From Methylocystis sp. (GTDB lineage: Bacteria > Pseudomonadota > Alphaproteobacteria > Rhizobiales > Beijerinckiaceae): a stretch of DNA of 7,033 nt. The stretch spans positions 1-7,033 of the forward strand of contig JALRFG010000102.1 in the NCBI GenBank assembly GCA_023253795.1, in the 5' to 3' direction. Below are positions 1-5,222 of this stretch, one piece after another. The position numbers and the translations under genes were made by a program. Under the pieces are notes generated by a model that was not told where the DNA came from, did no database searches, and saw only the letters and a list, made by a program, of their open reading frames with translations. Numbering within the stretch: the stretch's first letter is position 1; every line of letters begins with the position of its first letter.

Positions 1-742
1 CTTCATCCCCGGCTTCGAGGAGCAGCTTGAAGGCGTCGCTGGCGGCGGCCAGAAGGTCGTCAAGGTGCGCTTCCCCGACGATTATTCGGCCAAGCATCTC
101 GCCGGCAAGGACGCTGAATTCGACGTGACGGTGAAGGCCGTCGCGGCGCCGAAGGCGCTGGAAGTTGGTGAAGAGCTGGCGAAGAAATACGGCTTCGAGT
201 CGCTGGAGGCGATGCAGACGGCGGTGCGCGGCAATATCGAGGCTGATTACGAAAAGGCGTCGCGCGAGAAGCTGAAGCGCGCGCTGCTCGACGCGCTCGA
301 CGCCCGCTATTCCTTCGACCTGCCGGAAACGCTGGTCGAGCAGGAGTTCAACGGCATCTGGTCGCAGCATGAGCAGGAAAGCCGTCGCAACGGGCAGCCG
401 CTGGCCGAGGAAGGCAAGACCGAGGACGAAACCCGCGCCGAGTTCCGCAAGATCGCGGCGCGCCGTGTGCGCCTTGGACTCGTGCTGGCCGAGATCGGCC
501 AGAAGGCCAATGTGAAGGTCGAGGACAAGGACCTGACCGACGCGCTGGTCGAGCGGGCTCGCATGTTCCCAGGTCAGGAAAAGCAGATCTGGGATTATTA
601 CACCAAGAACGAGCAGGCGATGGCGTCGCTGCGCGCCCCGATCTACGAAGAGCGGGTCGTCGACCACATCGTCAAGCAGATCAAAGTCGTCGACAAAACG
701 GTCAGCCGCGACGAGCTTTTCGCTGAAGATGAAGAGGCCTGA
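1..742 (+). CDS. tig: Trigger factor, C-terminal part (5' end outside window)
   Basis: Ribosome-associated chaperone with peptidyl-prolyl isomerase activity that meets nascent chains at the exit tunnel. The reading frame is open from base 2, so the gene enters from the left; 246 residues are visible of a family length near 450. The first residues, FIPGFEEQLEG, are the end of the FKBP-type PPIase domain, whose typical closing pattern continues through FPDDYSAKHLAGKDAEFDVTV (about residues 24-44). The rest is the all-helical C-terminal substrate-binding domain (for example YGFESLEAMQ, then DLPETLVEQEF, later DYYTKNEQAMASLRAPIYEERVVDHI). It ends in an acidic tail, LFAEDEEA, as in alphaproteobacterial homologues. 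The N-terminal ribosome-binding domain lies outside the window. The gene is followed by clpP after 125 bp on the same strand, the frequent tig-clpP proteostasis arrangement. No frame disruption is seen. An internal ATG at 65 is not the true start, because homology runs upstream of it. Confidence 0.96.
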   Translation, partial: FIPGFEEQLEGVAGGGQKVVKVRFPDDYSAKHLAGKDAEFDVTVKAVAAPKALEVGEELAKKYGFESLEAMQTAVRGNIEADYEKASREKLKRALLDALDARYSFDLPETLVEQEFNGIWSQHEQESRRNGQPLAEEGKTEDETRAEFRKIAARRVRLGLVLAEIGQKANVKVEDKDLTDALVERARMFPGQEKQIWDYYTKNEQAMASLRAPIYEERVVDHIVKQIKVVDKTVSRDELFAEDEEA

Positions 743-757
743 GCGCCGATTGCGTCT

Positions 758-772
758 GGCCGCGCTGCGGCC
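758..772 (+). other. Short perfect hairpin after tig
   Basis: GGCCGC (758-763) pairs with GCGGCC (767-772) around a 3-base loop, 15 bp after the tig stop codon. The following bases (TATGACGAATATATGAC) contain no U-run, so it does not fit a normal intrinsic terminator. It could pause or stabilise the tig transcript 3' end, or simply reflect GC-rich sequence. The pairing is seen directly; any function is inference. Confidence 0.3.
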
Positions 773-799
773 TATGACGAATATATGACAGATAAACGC

Positions 800-822
800 C
801 GGCGGGGCTGAACGCTCCGCCG
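800..822 (+). other. Strong hairpin in the clpP 5' region
   Basis: A 9-bp stem, 800-808 with 814-822, has one G-U pair (806-816) and a 5-base loop TGAAC. It lies 45 bp before the clpP start, inside the 125-bp tig-clpP spacer. It is followed by GCCAATACACAA, so it is not a canonical terminator. If the clpP transcript starts upstream, this would sit in its leader. A GCCGG element (834-838) and a GCCGGC element (844-849) just downstream could form alternative pairings. No known regulatory RNA family is recognised. Confidence 0.3.
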
Positions 823-867
823 CCAATACACAAGCCGGAAACAGCCGGCGGCGGGAAAGGCGACGGA

Positions 868-1503
868 ATGCGCGATCCGATCGAGGTCTACAATCAGTAT
901 CTCATTCCGCAGGTGATCGAAAACACCTCGCGCGGCGAACGCGGTTTCGACATTTATTCGCGCCTTTTGCGCGAGCGCATCATTTTCCTCACCGGGCCGG
1001 TTGAGGATCATATGGCCTCGGTCATCATCGCCCAGTTGCTCTTCCTCGAGTCCGAGAATCCGAAAAAGGAAATCTCGCTCTACATCAATTCGCCGGGCGG
1101 CGTGGTGACCTCGGGTCTCGCCATTTACGACACAATGCAGTTCATCAAGCCGAAGGTGTCGACGCTGTGCGTTGGCCAGGCGGCGTCGATGGGTTCGCTG
1201 CTGCTCGCCGCCGGCGCGGCGGGTCAGCGTTTCGCGCTGCCGAATGCGCGCGTCATGCTGCATCAGCCCTCGGGTGGTTTTCAGGGACAGGCCTCGGACA
1301 TTCAGCGACACGCCGAGGACATTCTCAAGGTCAAGAAACGTCTCAACGACATTTACGTGCGTCATACCGGCAAGGATTATGACACGATTGAGCGGACGCT
1401 CGATCGCGACCACTTCATGTCGGCGGAAGAGGCGAAGGAATTTGGCATTGTCGATAGCGTGCAGGATAAGCGCGCCGATGACGAGGCCGAAACGAAAAGC
1501 TGA
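868..1503 (+). CDS. clpP: ATP-dependent Clp protease proteolytic subunit ClpP
   Basis: Cytoplasmic serine protease subunit (peptidase family S14). It forms a double-heptamer barrel that degrades proteins unfolded and fed in by ClpX or ClpA. The protein is 211 residues, close to the family norm. The full catalytic triad is visible: Ser107 in GQAASMGS, His132 in LHQPSGG, and Asp181 in LDRDHFMSAEEA. The N-terminal axial-loop and head region is standard (VIENTSRGERGFDIYSRLLRERIIFL, from about residue 17), as is the INSPGG oxyanion-type motif at 73-78. The ATG at 868 is preceded by GAAAGG with a 7-base gap, and MRDPIEVY fits the usual alphaproteobacterial start; only a very short propeptide, if any, is possible. 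It lies 125 bp after tig. No clpX follows: the next gene is a biotin-dependent carboxylase, so the partner ATPase must be encoded elsewhere. Hairpins in both flanking spacers may uncouple its transcript from the neighbours. Confidence 0.98.
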   Translation: MRDPIEVYNQYLIPQVIENTSRGERGFDIYSRLLRERIIFLTGPVEDHMASVIIAQLLFLESENPKKEISLYINSPGGVVTSGLAIYDTMQFIKPKVSTLCVGQAASMGSLLLAAGAAGQRFALPNARVMLHQPSGGFQGQASDIQRHAEDILKVKKRLNDIYVRHTGKDYDTIERTLDRDHFMSAEEAKEFGIVDSVQDKRADDEAETKS

Positions 1504-1520
1504 TTGAACGACATTTAGCG

Positions 1521-1547
1521 GCGGCGCTTTTCTCTGAAGAGCGCCGC
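1521..1547 (+). terminator. Long hairpin between clpP and pccA (atypical terminator or processing element)
   Basis: A 12-bp stem with a 3-base loop spans 1521-1547: GCGGCGCTTTTC pairs with GAAGAGCGCCGC, with one G-U pair (1529-1539). It begins 17 bp after the clpP stop. What follows is ATCTGCATG, not a U-run, so efficient intrinsic termination is doubtful. It may be a weak terminator, a 3'-end stabiliser for clpP mRNA, or a partial attenuator that lowers read-through into pccA. The structure is seen directly; its role is inferred. Confidence 0.42.
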
Positions 1548-1584
1548 ATCTGCATGTCTGGGGACAGGGGCAATCGGGGCGCGC

Positions 1585-3594
1585 ATGTTTCGGAAAATTT
1601 TGATCGCCAATCGCGGCGAAATCGCCTGCCGCATTATGAAAACCGCCAAGCGTATGGGCATTAGCACTGTCGCGGTCTATTCGGACGCCGACGTCGACGC
1701 GCTGCATGTCGAGATGGCGGATGAAGCGATCCATCTGGGTCCGCCGGCGGCGGCGCAATCCTATCTGCTGATCGACAAGATCATCGCCGCCTGTAAAGAG
1801 ACCGGCGCCGAGGCGGTGCATCCGGGCTACGGCTTCCTTTCTGAACGCGCCGCTTTCGCCAAGGCGCTTGCCGAAGCCGGCATTGTCTTCATCGGTCCCA
1901 ATCCGCGCGCCATCGAAGCGATGGGCGACAAGATCGAGTCGAAGAAATTCGCTTCCGCCGCCAAGGTGAACGTCGTCCCGGGTTATCTCGGCGTGATCGA
2001 GACGCCGCAAGATGCGGTGAAGATCTCCAGGGAAATCGGCTATCCGGTGATGCTGAAAGCGTCGGCGGGCGGCGGCGGCAAAGGTATGCGCGTCGCTTTC
2101 AACGACGCCGAAACGATTGAGGGCTTCACCCGCGCCCGTTCCGAGGCGGCGTCCTCCTTCGGCGACGATCGCGTGTTCGTCGAGAAGTTCATCGTCAATC
2201 CGCGTCACATCGAAATTCAGGTTCTGGGCGACAAGCATGGCAACGTCATTCATCTGAATGAACGTGAATGCTCGATCCAGCGTCGTAACCAGAAGGTCAT
2301 CGAAGAGGCGCCGTCGCCCTTGCTTGATGAAAAGACCCGCGCCGAGATGGGCGCGCAGGCTGTCGCGCTCGCCAAGGCGGTCGATTACGACTCCGCCGGC
2401 ACTGTCGAGTTCGTCGCTGGTCAGGACAAGAGTTTCTACTTCCTCGAAATGAACACTCGCCTTCAGGTCGAGCATCCGGTGACGGAGTTGATCACAGGCA
2501 TTGATCTTGTCGAGCAGATGATCCGCGTTGCGGCGGGCGAACCGCTGCAGCTCACGCAGGAGAACGTGAAGATCAAGGGCTGGGCGGTCGAGAGTCGCAT
2601 TTATGCGGAAGATCCGACCCGCAACTTCCTGCCGTCGATCGGCCGTCTGGTGAAATACGAGCCGCCGGCGGAAAAACGCGAAAACGGCGTTACAGTTCGT
2701 AACGACACCGGCGTGACCGAGGGGCGCGAAATTTCGATCCACTACGATCCGATGATCGCCAAACTGGTCACCCATGCGTCCGAGCGCGTGACGGCGATTC
2801 AGGCGCAGGCCGATGCGCTCGATCGTTTCGTGATCGAAGGCATTCGCCACAATATTCCGTTCCTGTCGTCGCTGATGCAGAGCCCGCGCTGGCGCTCAGG
2901 CACGCTGTCGACCGGCTTCATCGCCGAGGAATATCCGGAAGGCTTCTCGGCGCCGGCGCCGGATGGCGCGCTGGCGGAGACGCTCGCGGCTGTCGCGACG
3001 CTGATCGATCACATCGGCAACGCCCGCAAACGTCAGATCAGCGGTCAGCTGCGTAATGGCCGGCCGGTTGAGTTCGCGCTGGAGCGCGTCTGCATCCTTG
3101 GCGACAAGCGTTTCGATGTCGCGATTGAAGAGCAGGGAGAAGCGCTGATCGTACGCTTTCAGGAAGGCGATCGCCGCGCGCATCGGATTTCTTCGGACTG
3201 GCGTCCGGGCGAGACTGTGCTGAAGGCCGATATCGATGGCCATACGGTTTATGTTCAGACGCGTCCGGTTCTGAATGGCTATGAGCTGTCGCATCAGGGC
3301 GTCAGCGCCGCCGCGCGCGTCTATACGCAGCGCGAAGCTGAACTCGTCGCGCTCATGCCGAAGAAGAAAGACGCCGGCGTCTCCAAACATTTGCTCTGTC
3401 CGATGCCGGGTCTTGTGAAGACCATCGACGTCGTCGAAGGGCAGGAAGTCAAGGCTGGCGAAGCCTTGTGTATGGTCGAAGCGATGAAGATGGAGAACGT
3501 GCTGCGCGCCGAGCGCGACGTCACCATCAAGAAGATCGTCGCCAAAGCGGGCGATAGCCTCGCTGTCGATGCGGTGATTATGGAATTCGCCTAA
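1585..3594 (+). CDS. pccA: Propionyl-CoA carboxylase alpha subunit (biotin carboxylase plus biotin carrier)
   Basis: Biotin-dependent carboxylase subunit, 669 residues. It carboxylates its own biotin with ATP and bicarbonate; the beta subunit (PccB) then passes the carboxyl group to propionyl-CoA, giving methylmalonyl-CoA for entry into the TCA cycle or the ethylmalonyl-CoA type pathway. The biotin carboxylase domain is about residues 1-446: start MFRKILIANRGEIACRI, Gly-rich ATP loop AGGGGKGM (161-168), HIEIQVLGD (209-216 region), NERECSIQRRNQK (225-237), metal ligands near Glu275 and Glu288, and RLQVEHPVTE (292-301) with the catalytic Arg. A BT linker domain typical of PCC follows (about 465-590). 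The C-terminal carrier domain has biotinyl Lys635 in EAMKMEN, 34 residues before the end. Its length, BT region and C-terminus (VDAVIMEFA) favour PCC over acetyl-CoA (AccC, about 450 residues) or methylcrotonyl-CoA carboxylase. The ATG at 1585 has only a weak upstream GGGG (1576-1579). No pccB is adjacent; a strong terminator follows after 28 bp. Confidence 0.94.
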   Translation: MFRKILIANRGEIACRIMKTAKRMGISTVAVYSDADVDALHVEMADEAIHLGPPAAAQSYLLIDKIIAACKETGAEAVHPGYGFLSERAAFAKALAEAGIVFIGPNPRAIEAMGDKIESKKFASAAKVNVVPGYLGVIETPQDAVKISREIGYPVMLKASAGGGGKGMRVAFNDAETIEGFTRARSEAASSFGDDRVFVEKFIVNPRHIEIQVLGDKHGNVIHLNERECSIQRRNQKVIEEAPSPLLDEKTRAEMGAQAVALAKAVDYDSAGTVEFVAGQDKSFYFLEMNTRLQVEHPVTELITGIDLVEQMIRVAAGEPLQLTQENVKIKGWAVESRIYAEDPTRNFLPSIGRLVKYEPPAEKRENGVTVRNDTGVTEGREISIHYDPMIAKLVTHASERVTAIQAQADALDRFVIEGIRHNIPFLSSLMQSPRWRSGTLSTGFIAEEYPEGFSAPAPDGALAETLAAVATLIDHIGNARKRQISGQLRNGRPVEFALERVCILGDKRFDVAIEEQGEALIVRFQEGDRRAHRISSDWRPGETVLKADIDGHTVYVQTRPVLNGYELSHQGVSAAARVYTQREAELVALMPKKKDAGVSKHLLCPMPGLVKTIDVVEGQEVKAGEALCMVEAMKMENVLRAERDVTIKKIVAKAGDSLAVDAVIMEFA

Positions 3595-3622
3595 TCAACT
3601 TGCTGCGGCTGATTGGTTCTTT

Positions 3623-3657
3623 AACGGGCGTCGGGAAACCGGTGCCCGTTTTATTTT
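3623..3657 (+). terminator. Intrinsic terminator of pccA
   Basis: A 12-bp stem (3623-3634 with 3639-3650) is closed by a GAAA tetraloop and runs directly into TTATTTTA. Two adjacent G-U pairs (3630-3643, 3631-3642) interrupt an otherwise Watson-Crick stem. On the other strand these become A-C mismatches and no T-run follows the stem, so the element works mainly for the + strand. It lies 28 bp after the pccA stop and about 10 bp before the end of the convergent small gene, and so separates the two blocks. Confidence 0.88.
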
Positions 3658-3669
3658 ATGCTGATAATA

Positions 3670-3936
3670 TCAAGGGCCGCGATAGGCGCCGGTTTCATCA
3701 TATGTCTGCGGCGCCTCGGTCATGTTTGGATTGTTGAAATCATTATTCACGCCGGCGCCGTAGCCTTCATAGGGATTGTTGATGCCATTTTGCTGGTAGA
3801 TCGTGCCGCCGGCATAGGGATTAATCGTCGTATTCGGCACATAGCCTTTCAGGATCAGTTCGCCGACATCCTGCGCATGCGCCGGATCGATCGATAATGC
3901 GCCCAGAAGACAGAGCGAAAGGATCGGTTTTTTCAT
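3670..3936 (-). CDS. Small secreted Asn/Gly/Tyr-rich protein of unknown function
   Basis: I do not recognise the family. The chosen ATG at 3936 is preceded by GGAG (3944-3947) at a 7-base gap; a TTG at 3957 would add 7 residues but lies upstream of this ribosome site. The 88-residue product opens with a clear Sec signal peptide, MKKPILSLCLLGALSIDPAHA, with cleavage likely after AHA (residues 19-21), so it should be exported to the periplasm or beyond. The mature part is about 67 residues, has no Cys, and is rich in Asn (10), Gly (10) and Tyr (7). It has a loose repeat, INPYAGG then NNPYEGYGAG then NNDFNNPN, suggesting a flexible low-complexity or surface segment. It lies 41 nt after the efflux adaptor gene on the same strand and is probably the last gene of that operon. 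A periplasmic accessory role is a guess from position only. The codon pattern and signal peptide support a real gene. Confidence 0.72.
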   Translation of the reverse strand: MKKPILSLCLLGALSIDPAHAQDVGELILKGYVPNTTINPYAGGTIYQQNGINNPYEGYGAGVNNDFNNPNMTEAPQTYDETGAYRGP

Positions 3937-3943
3937 CTTTCTT

Positions 3944-3947
3944 CTCC
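3944..3947 (-). promoter_or_regulatory. Ribosome binding site fixing the start of the small secreted protein
   Basis: GGAG on the minus strand lies 7 nt before the ATG at 3936. It lies inside the longer TTG-initiated reading frame, which argues for the ATG directly preceding the KKP signal-peptide n-region. Confidence 0.65.
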
Positions 3948-3977
3948 GCTCTTGCAAAAACTTTACGCCAAGACGCT

Positions 3978-5174
3978 CTAGTAGCGCGCTGAACGACAGG
4001 CGCTGTCGTCCGGCGTTGATACGCCAACCAGATTGTCGGTGATCGTCTTGTTGGCGACAGCCTGCGCCGATGCGAGGTCCTTGTCATAGATCTCGGTGCG
4101 ATATTCATTGCTGGTTGTTTTGACGATCGATGCATTGGGTGATTGCAGCGGGCCGCCAACATCGATCGCTGTCACCGTTGAGAGCCCCGGCCGCAAGGGG
4201 GATTCTTCAATCTCATCCTTGCGCAAGGCGATGCGCACCGGCACGCGTTGCACGATACGAATGAAATTGCCGGTTGCGTTGTCCGGCGCGAGCGTGGCGA
4301 ACACGCTGCCGGTTCCGGGGACAATGCCTTCGACAACGCCATGATAGGTTTTGCTGGCGCCCCAGAGATCGACGGTGATCAGCGCCTCCTGTCCGGGACG
4401 CACCTGCGACATGCGGTTCTCCCAGATATTCGCCTCAACCCAAAGATGATCGAGCGGCACAATGTTCAGCAGCGCATCACCCGGCTTCACGCGTTGGCCG
4501 ACCTGAGAGCGACGCTTGGCGATAAAGCCTGTGGCCGGCGCCCGGATATTCTGACGCAAATATTCAATATAGGATTCTTCGAAACGCGATTTGGCGGATT
4601 CGATGTCGGGATGGTTTGTGCGCGTAACGCCGACAATGCGCGCGTCAATCGCCTGCAACTCGGCGCGCGTTTCCTGCAAATTCGCTTCGAGCGCGACCAG
4701 TTGATCCTGCGTGTTTTGCAAGACCTGATCGGAAGCGGCGCCCGTCGTCGCCGCTTTTTTGTAACGCAAGAGATCATGCGCGGTGCGATCACGCACGGCG
4801 ACGCGAGAGACAAATTTCTGACAAACCTGATAGCGATAGGCGAAGAGCGCGCCGACGTTGCGAACGGCGCGCGCCAGTTCAGCCTCCGCCTGCGTCATTG
4901 TCGCTTTTGCGCGCTGGCCATCAAGGCTGACAAGAAGGTCGCCCTTCTTCACCAGTTGCGTTTCTTCGAAATAGACATGTGAGACAATGCCCGTCGCATC
5001 CGCTGTGATGGGCAGGATGTTGCCGGTCACATAGGCGTTGTCGGTGGTGACCCAGTTACGATCAACCGCCAGCCATTTCAGCAGACCCAGCAAGGCTGCG
5101 CCGCTGACGCCGATCATGACGAGCTTCAGCAAAAAGTCTCTTCGTTCTCTCAGAGATTTTCGGGAGAAGGACAT
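3978..5174 (-). CDS. EmrA/HlyD-family membrane fusion protein (periplasmic adaptor of a tripartite efflux system)
   Basis: Adaptor protein of 398 residues, anchored in the inner membrane. It bridges an inner-membrane transporter and a TolC-like outer-membrane channel to export drugs or other small molecules. A basic cytoplasmic N-terminus (MSFSRKSLRERRDFLLK) precedes one membrane helix (about 15-36). The EmrA/AaeA hallmark WVTTDNAYVTGNILPI (41-56) starts the first half of the biotinyl-lipoyl-like domain (to about 86). A long alpha-helical hairpin rich in Gln, Ala and Glu follows (about 88-205), then the second lipoyl half RAPATGFIAKRRSQVGQRVKPGD (211-233). The beta-barrel region includes WVEANIWENRMSQVRPGQ and ends with VPVRIAL and PLRPGLSTV (326-334). 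A tail of some 55 residues (344-398) follows that looks unusually long and polar. The ATG at 5174 has a poor ribosome site, and translation may be coupled to upstream ORFs. The gene is 48 nt after the outer-membrane channel gene. No EmrB or FUSC partner lies downstream. Confidence 0.92.
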   Translation of the reverse strand: MSFSRKSLRERRDFLLKLVMIGVSGAALLGLLKWLAVDRNWVTTDNAYVTGNILPITADATGIVSHVYFEETQLVKKGDLLVSLDGQRAKATMTQAEAELARAVRNVGALFAYRYQVCQKFVSRVAVRDRTAHDLLRYKKAATTGAASDQVLQNTQDQLVALEANLQETRAELQAIDARIVGVTRTNHPDIESAKSRFEESYIEYLRQNIRAPATGFIAKRRSQVGQRVKPGDALLNIVPLDHLWVEANIWENRMSQVRPGQEALITVDLWGASKTYHGVVEGIVPGTGSVFATLAPDNATGNFIRIVQRVPVRIALRKDEIEESPLRPGLSTVTAIDVGGPLQSPNASIVKTTSNEYRTEIYDKDLASAQAVANKTITDNLVGVSTPDDSACRSARY

Positions 5175-5179
5175 TTGCG

Positions 5180-5218
5180 TCAGATTTCTTTGTGATCGTG
5201 GAGGATGATCAAGCGCAT
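5180..5218 (-). CDS. Possible 12-codon leader or coupling ORF
   Basis: The sequence between the channel and adaptor genes encodes MRLIILHDHKEI. Its ATG is preceded by a near-perfect Shine-Dalgarno, AGGAGG (5227-5232), with an 8-base gap. It starts 4 nt after the channel gene's TGA and stops 5 nt before the adaptor's ATG. The adaptor itself has only a weak purine stretch (AAAGAAA, about 11 nt from its ATG), so ribosomes finishing this mini-ORF may restart on the adaptor. There are no regulatory runs of one amino acid apart from two adjacent Ile and two His near each other, so classical attenuation is not indicated. It may instead be chance, with the strong site left from a shortened gene. Confidence 0.35.
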   Translation of the reverse strand: MRLIILHDHKEI

Positions 5219-5222
5219 GGCG

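Noticed and set aside
750..778. Possible promoter for clpP: TTGCGT, 17-base gap, TATGAC
   Set aside because: Only three of six bases fit the -35 consensus and four of six the -10, and the spacer is taken up by a hairpin. Too weak to list.
772..2850. A 692-codon open frame on the minus strand opposite clpP and most of pccA
   Set aside because: It lies fully antisense to two unmistakable genes, has the Arg/His/Asp/Leu-rich composition typical of the antisense frame of GC-rich coding DNA, and no recognisable domain or ribosome site. Long antisense frames are expected at this base composition.
3951..3977. Imperfect TCTTG/CAAGA pairing in the adaptor-small gene spacer as a terminator
   Set aside because: The stem is only 5 bp with a 14-base loop, and the T-run lies inside the loop rather than after the stem.
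3821..4162. A 113-codon minus-strand frame spanning the adaptor 3' end and the small gene
   Set aside because: It overlaps both better-supported genes in another frame, with Arg-rich composition and no signal peptide or motif.
4248..4982. A 244-codon + strand frame opposite the adaptor gene
   Set aside because: It is antisense to a clear EmrA-type gene, has no family resemblance, and shows the same shadow-like composition. The 5820-6566 + strand frame opposite the channel gene is rejected for the same reasons.
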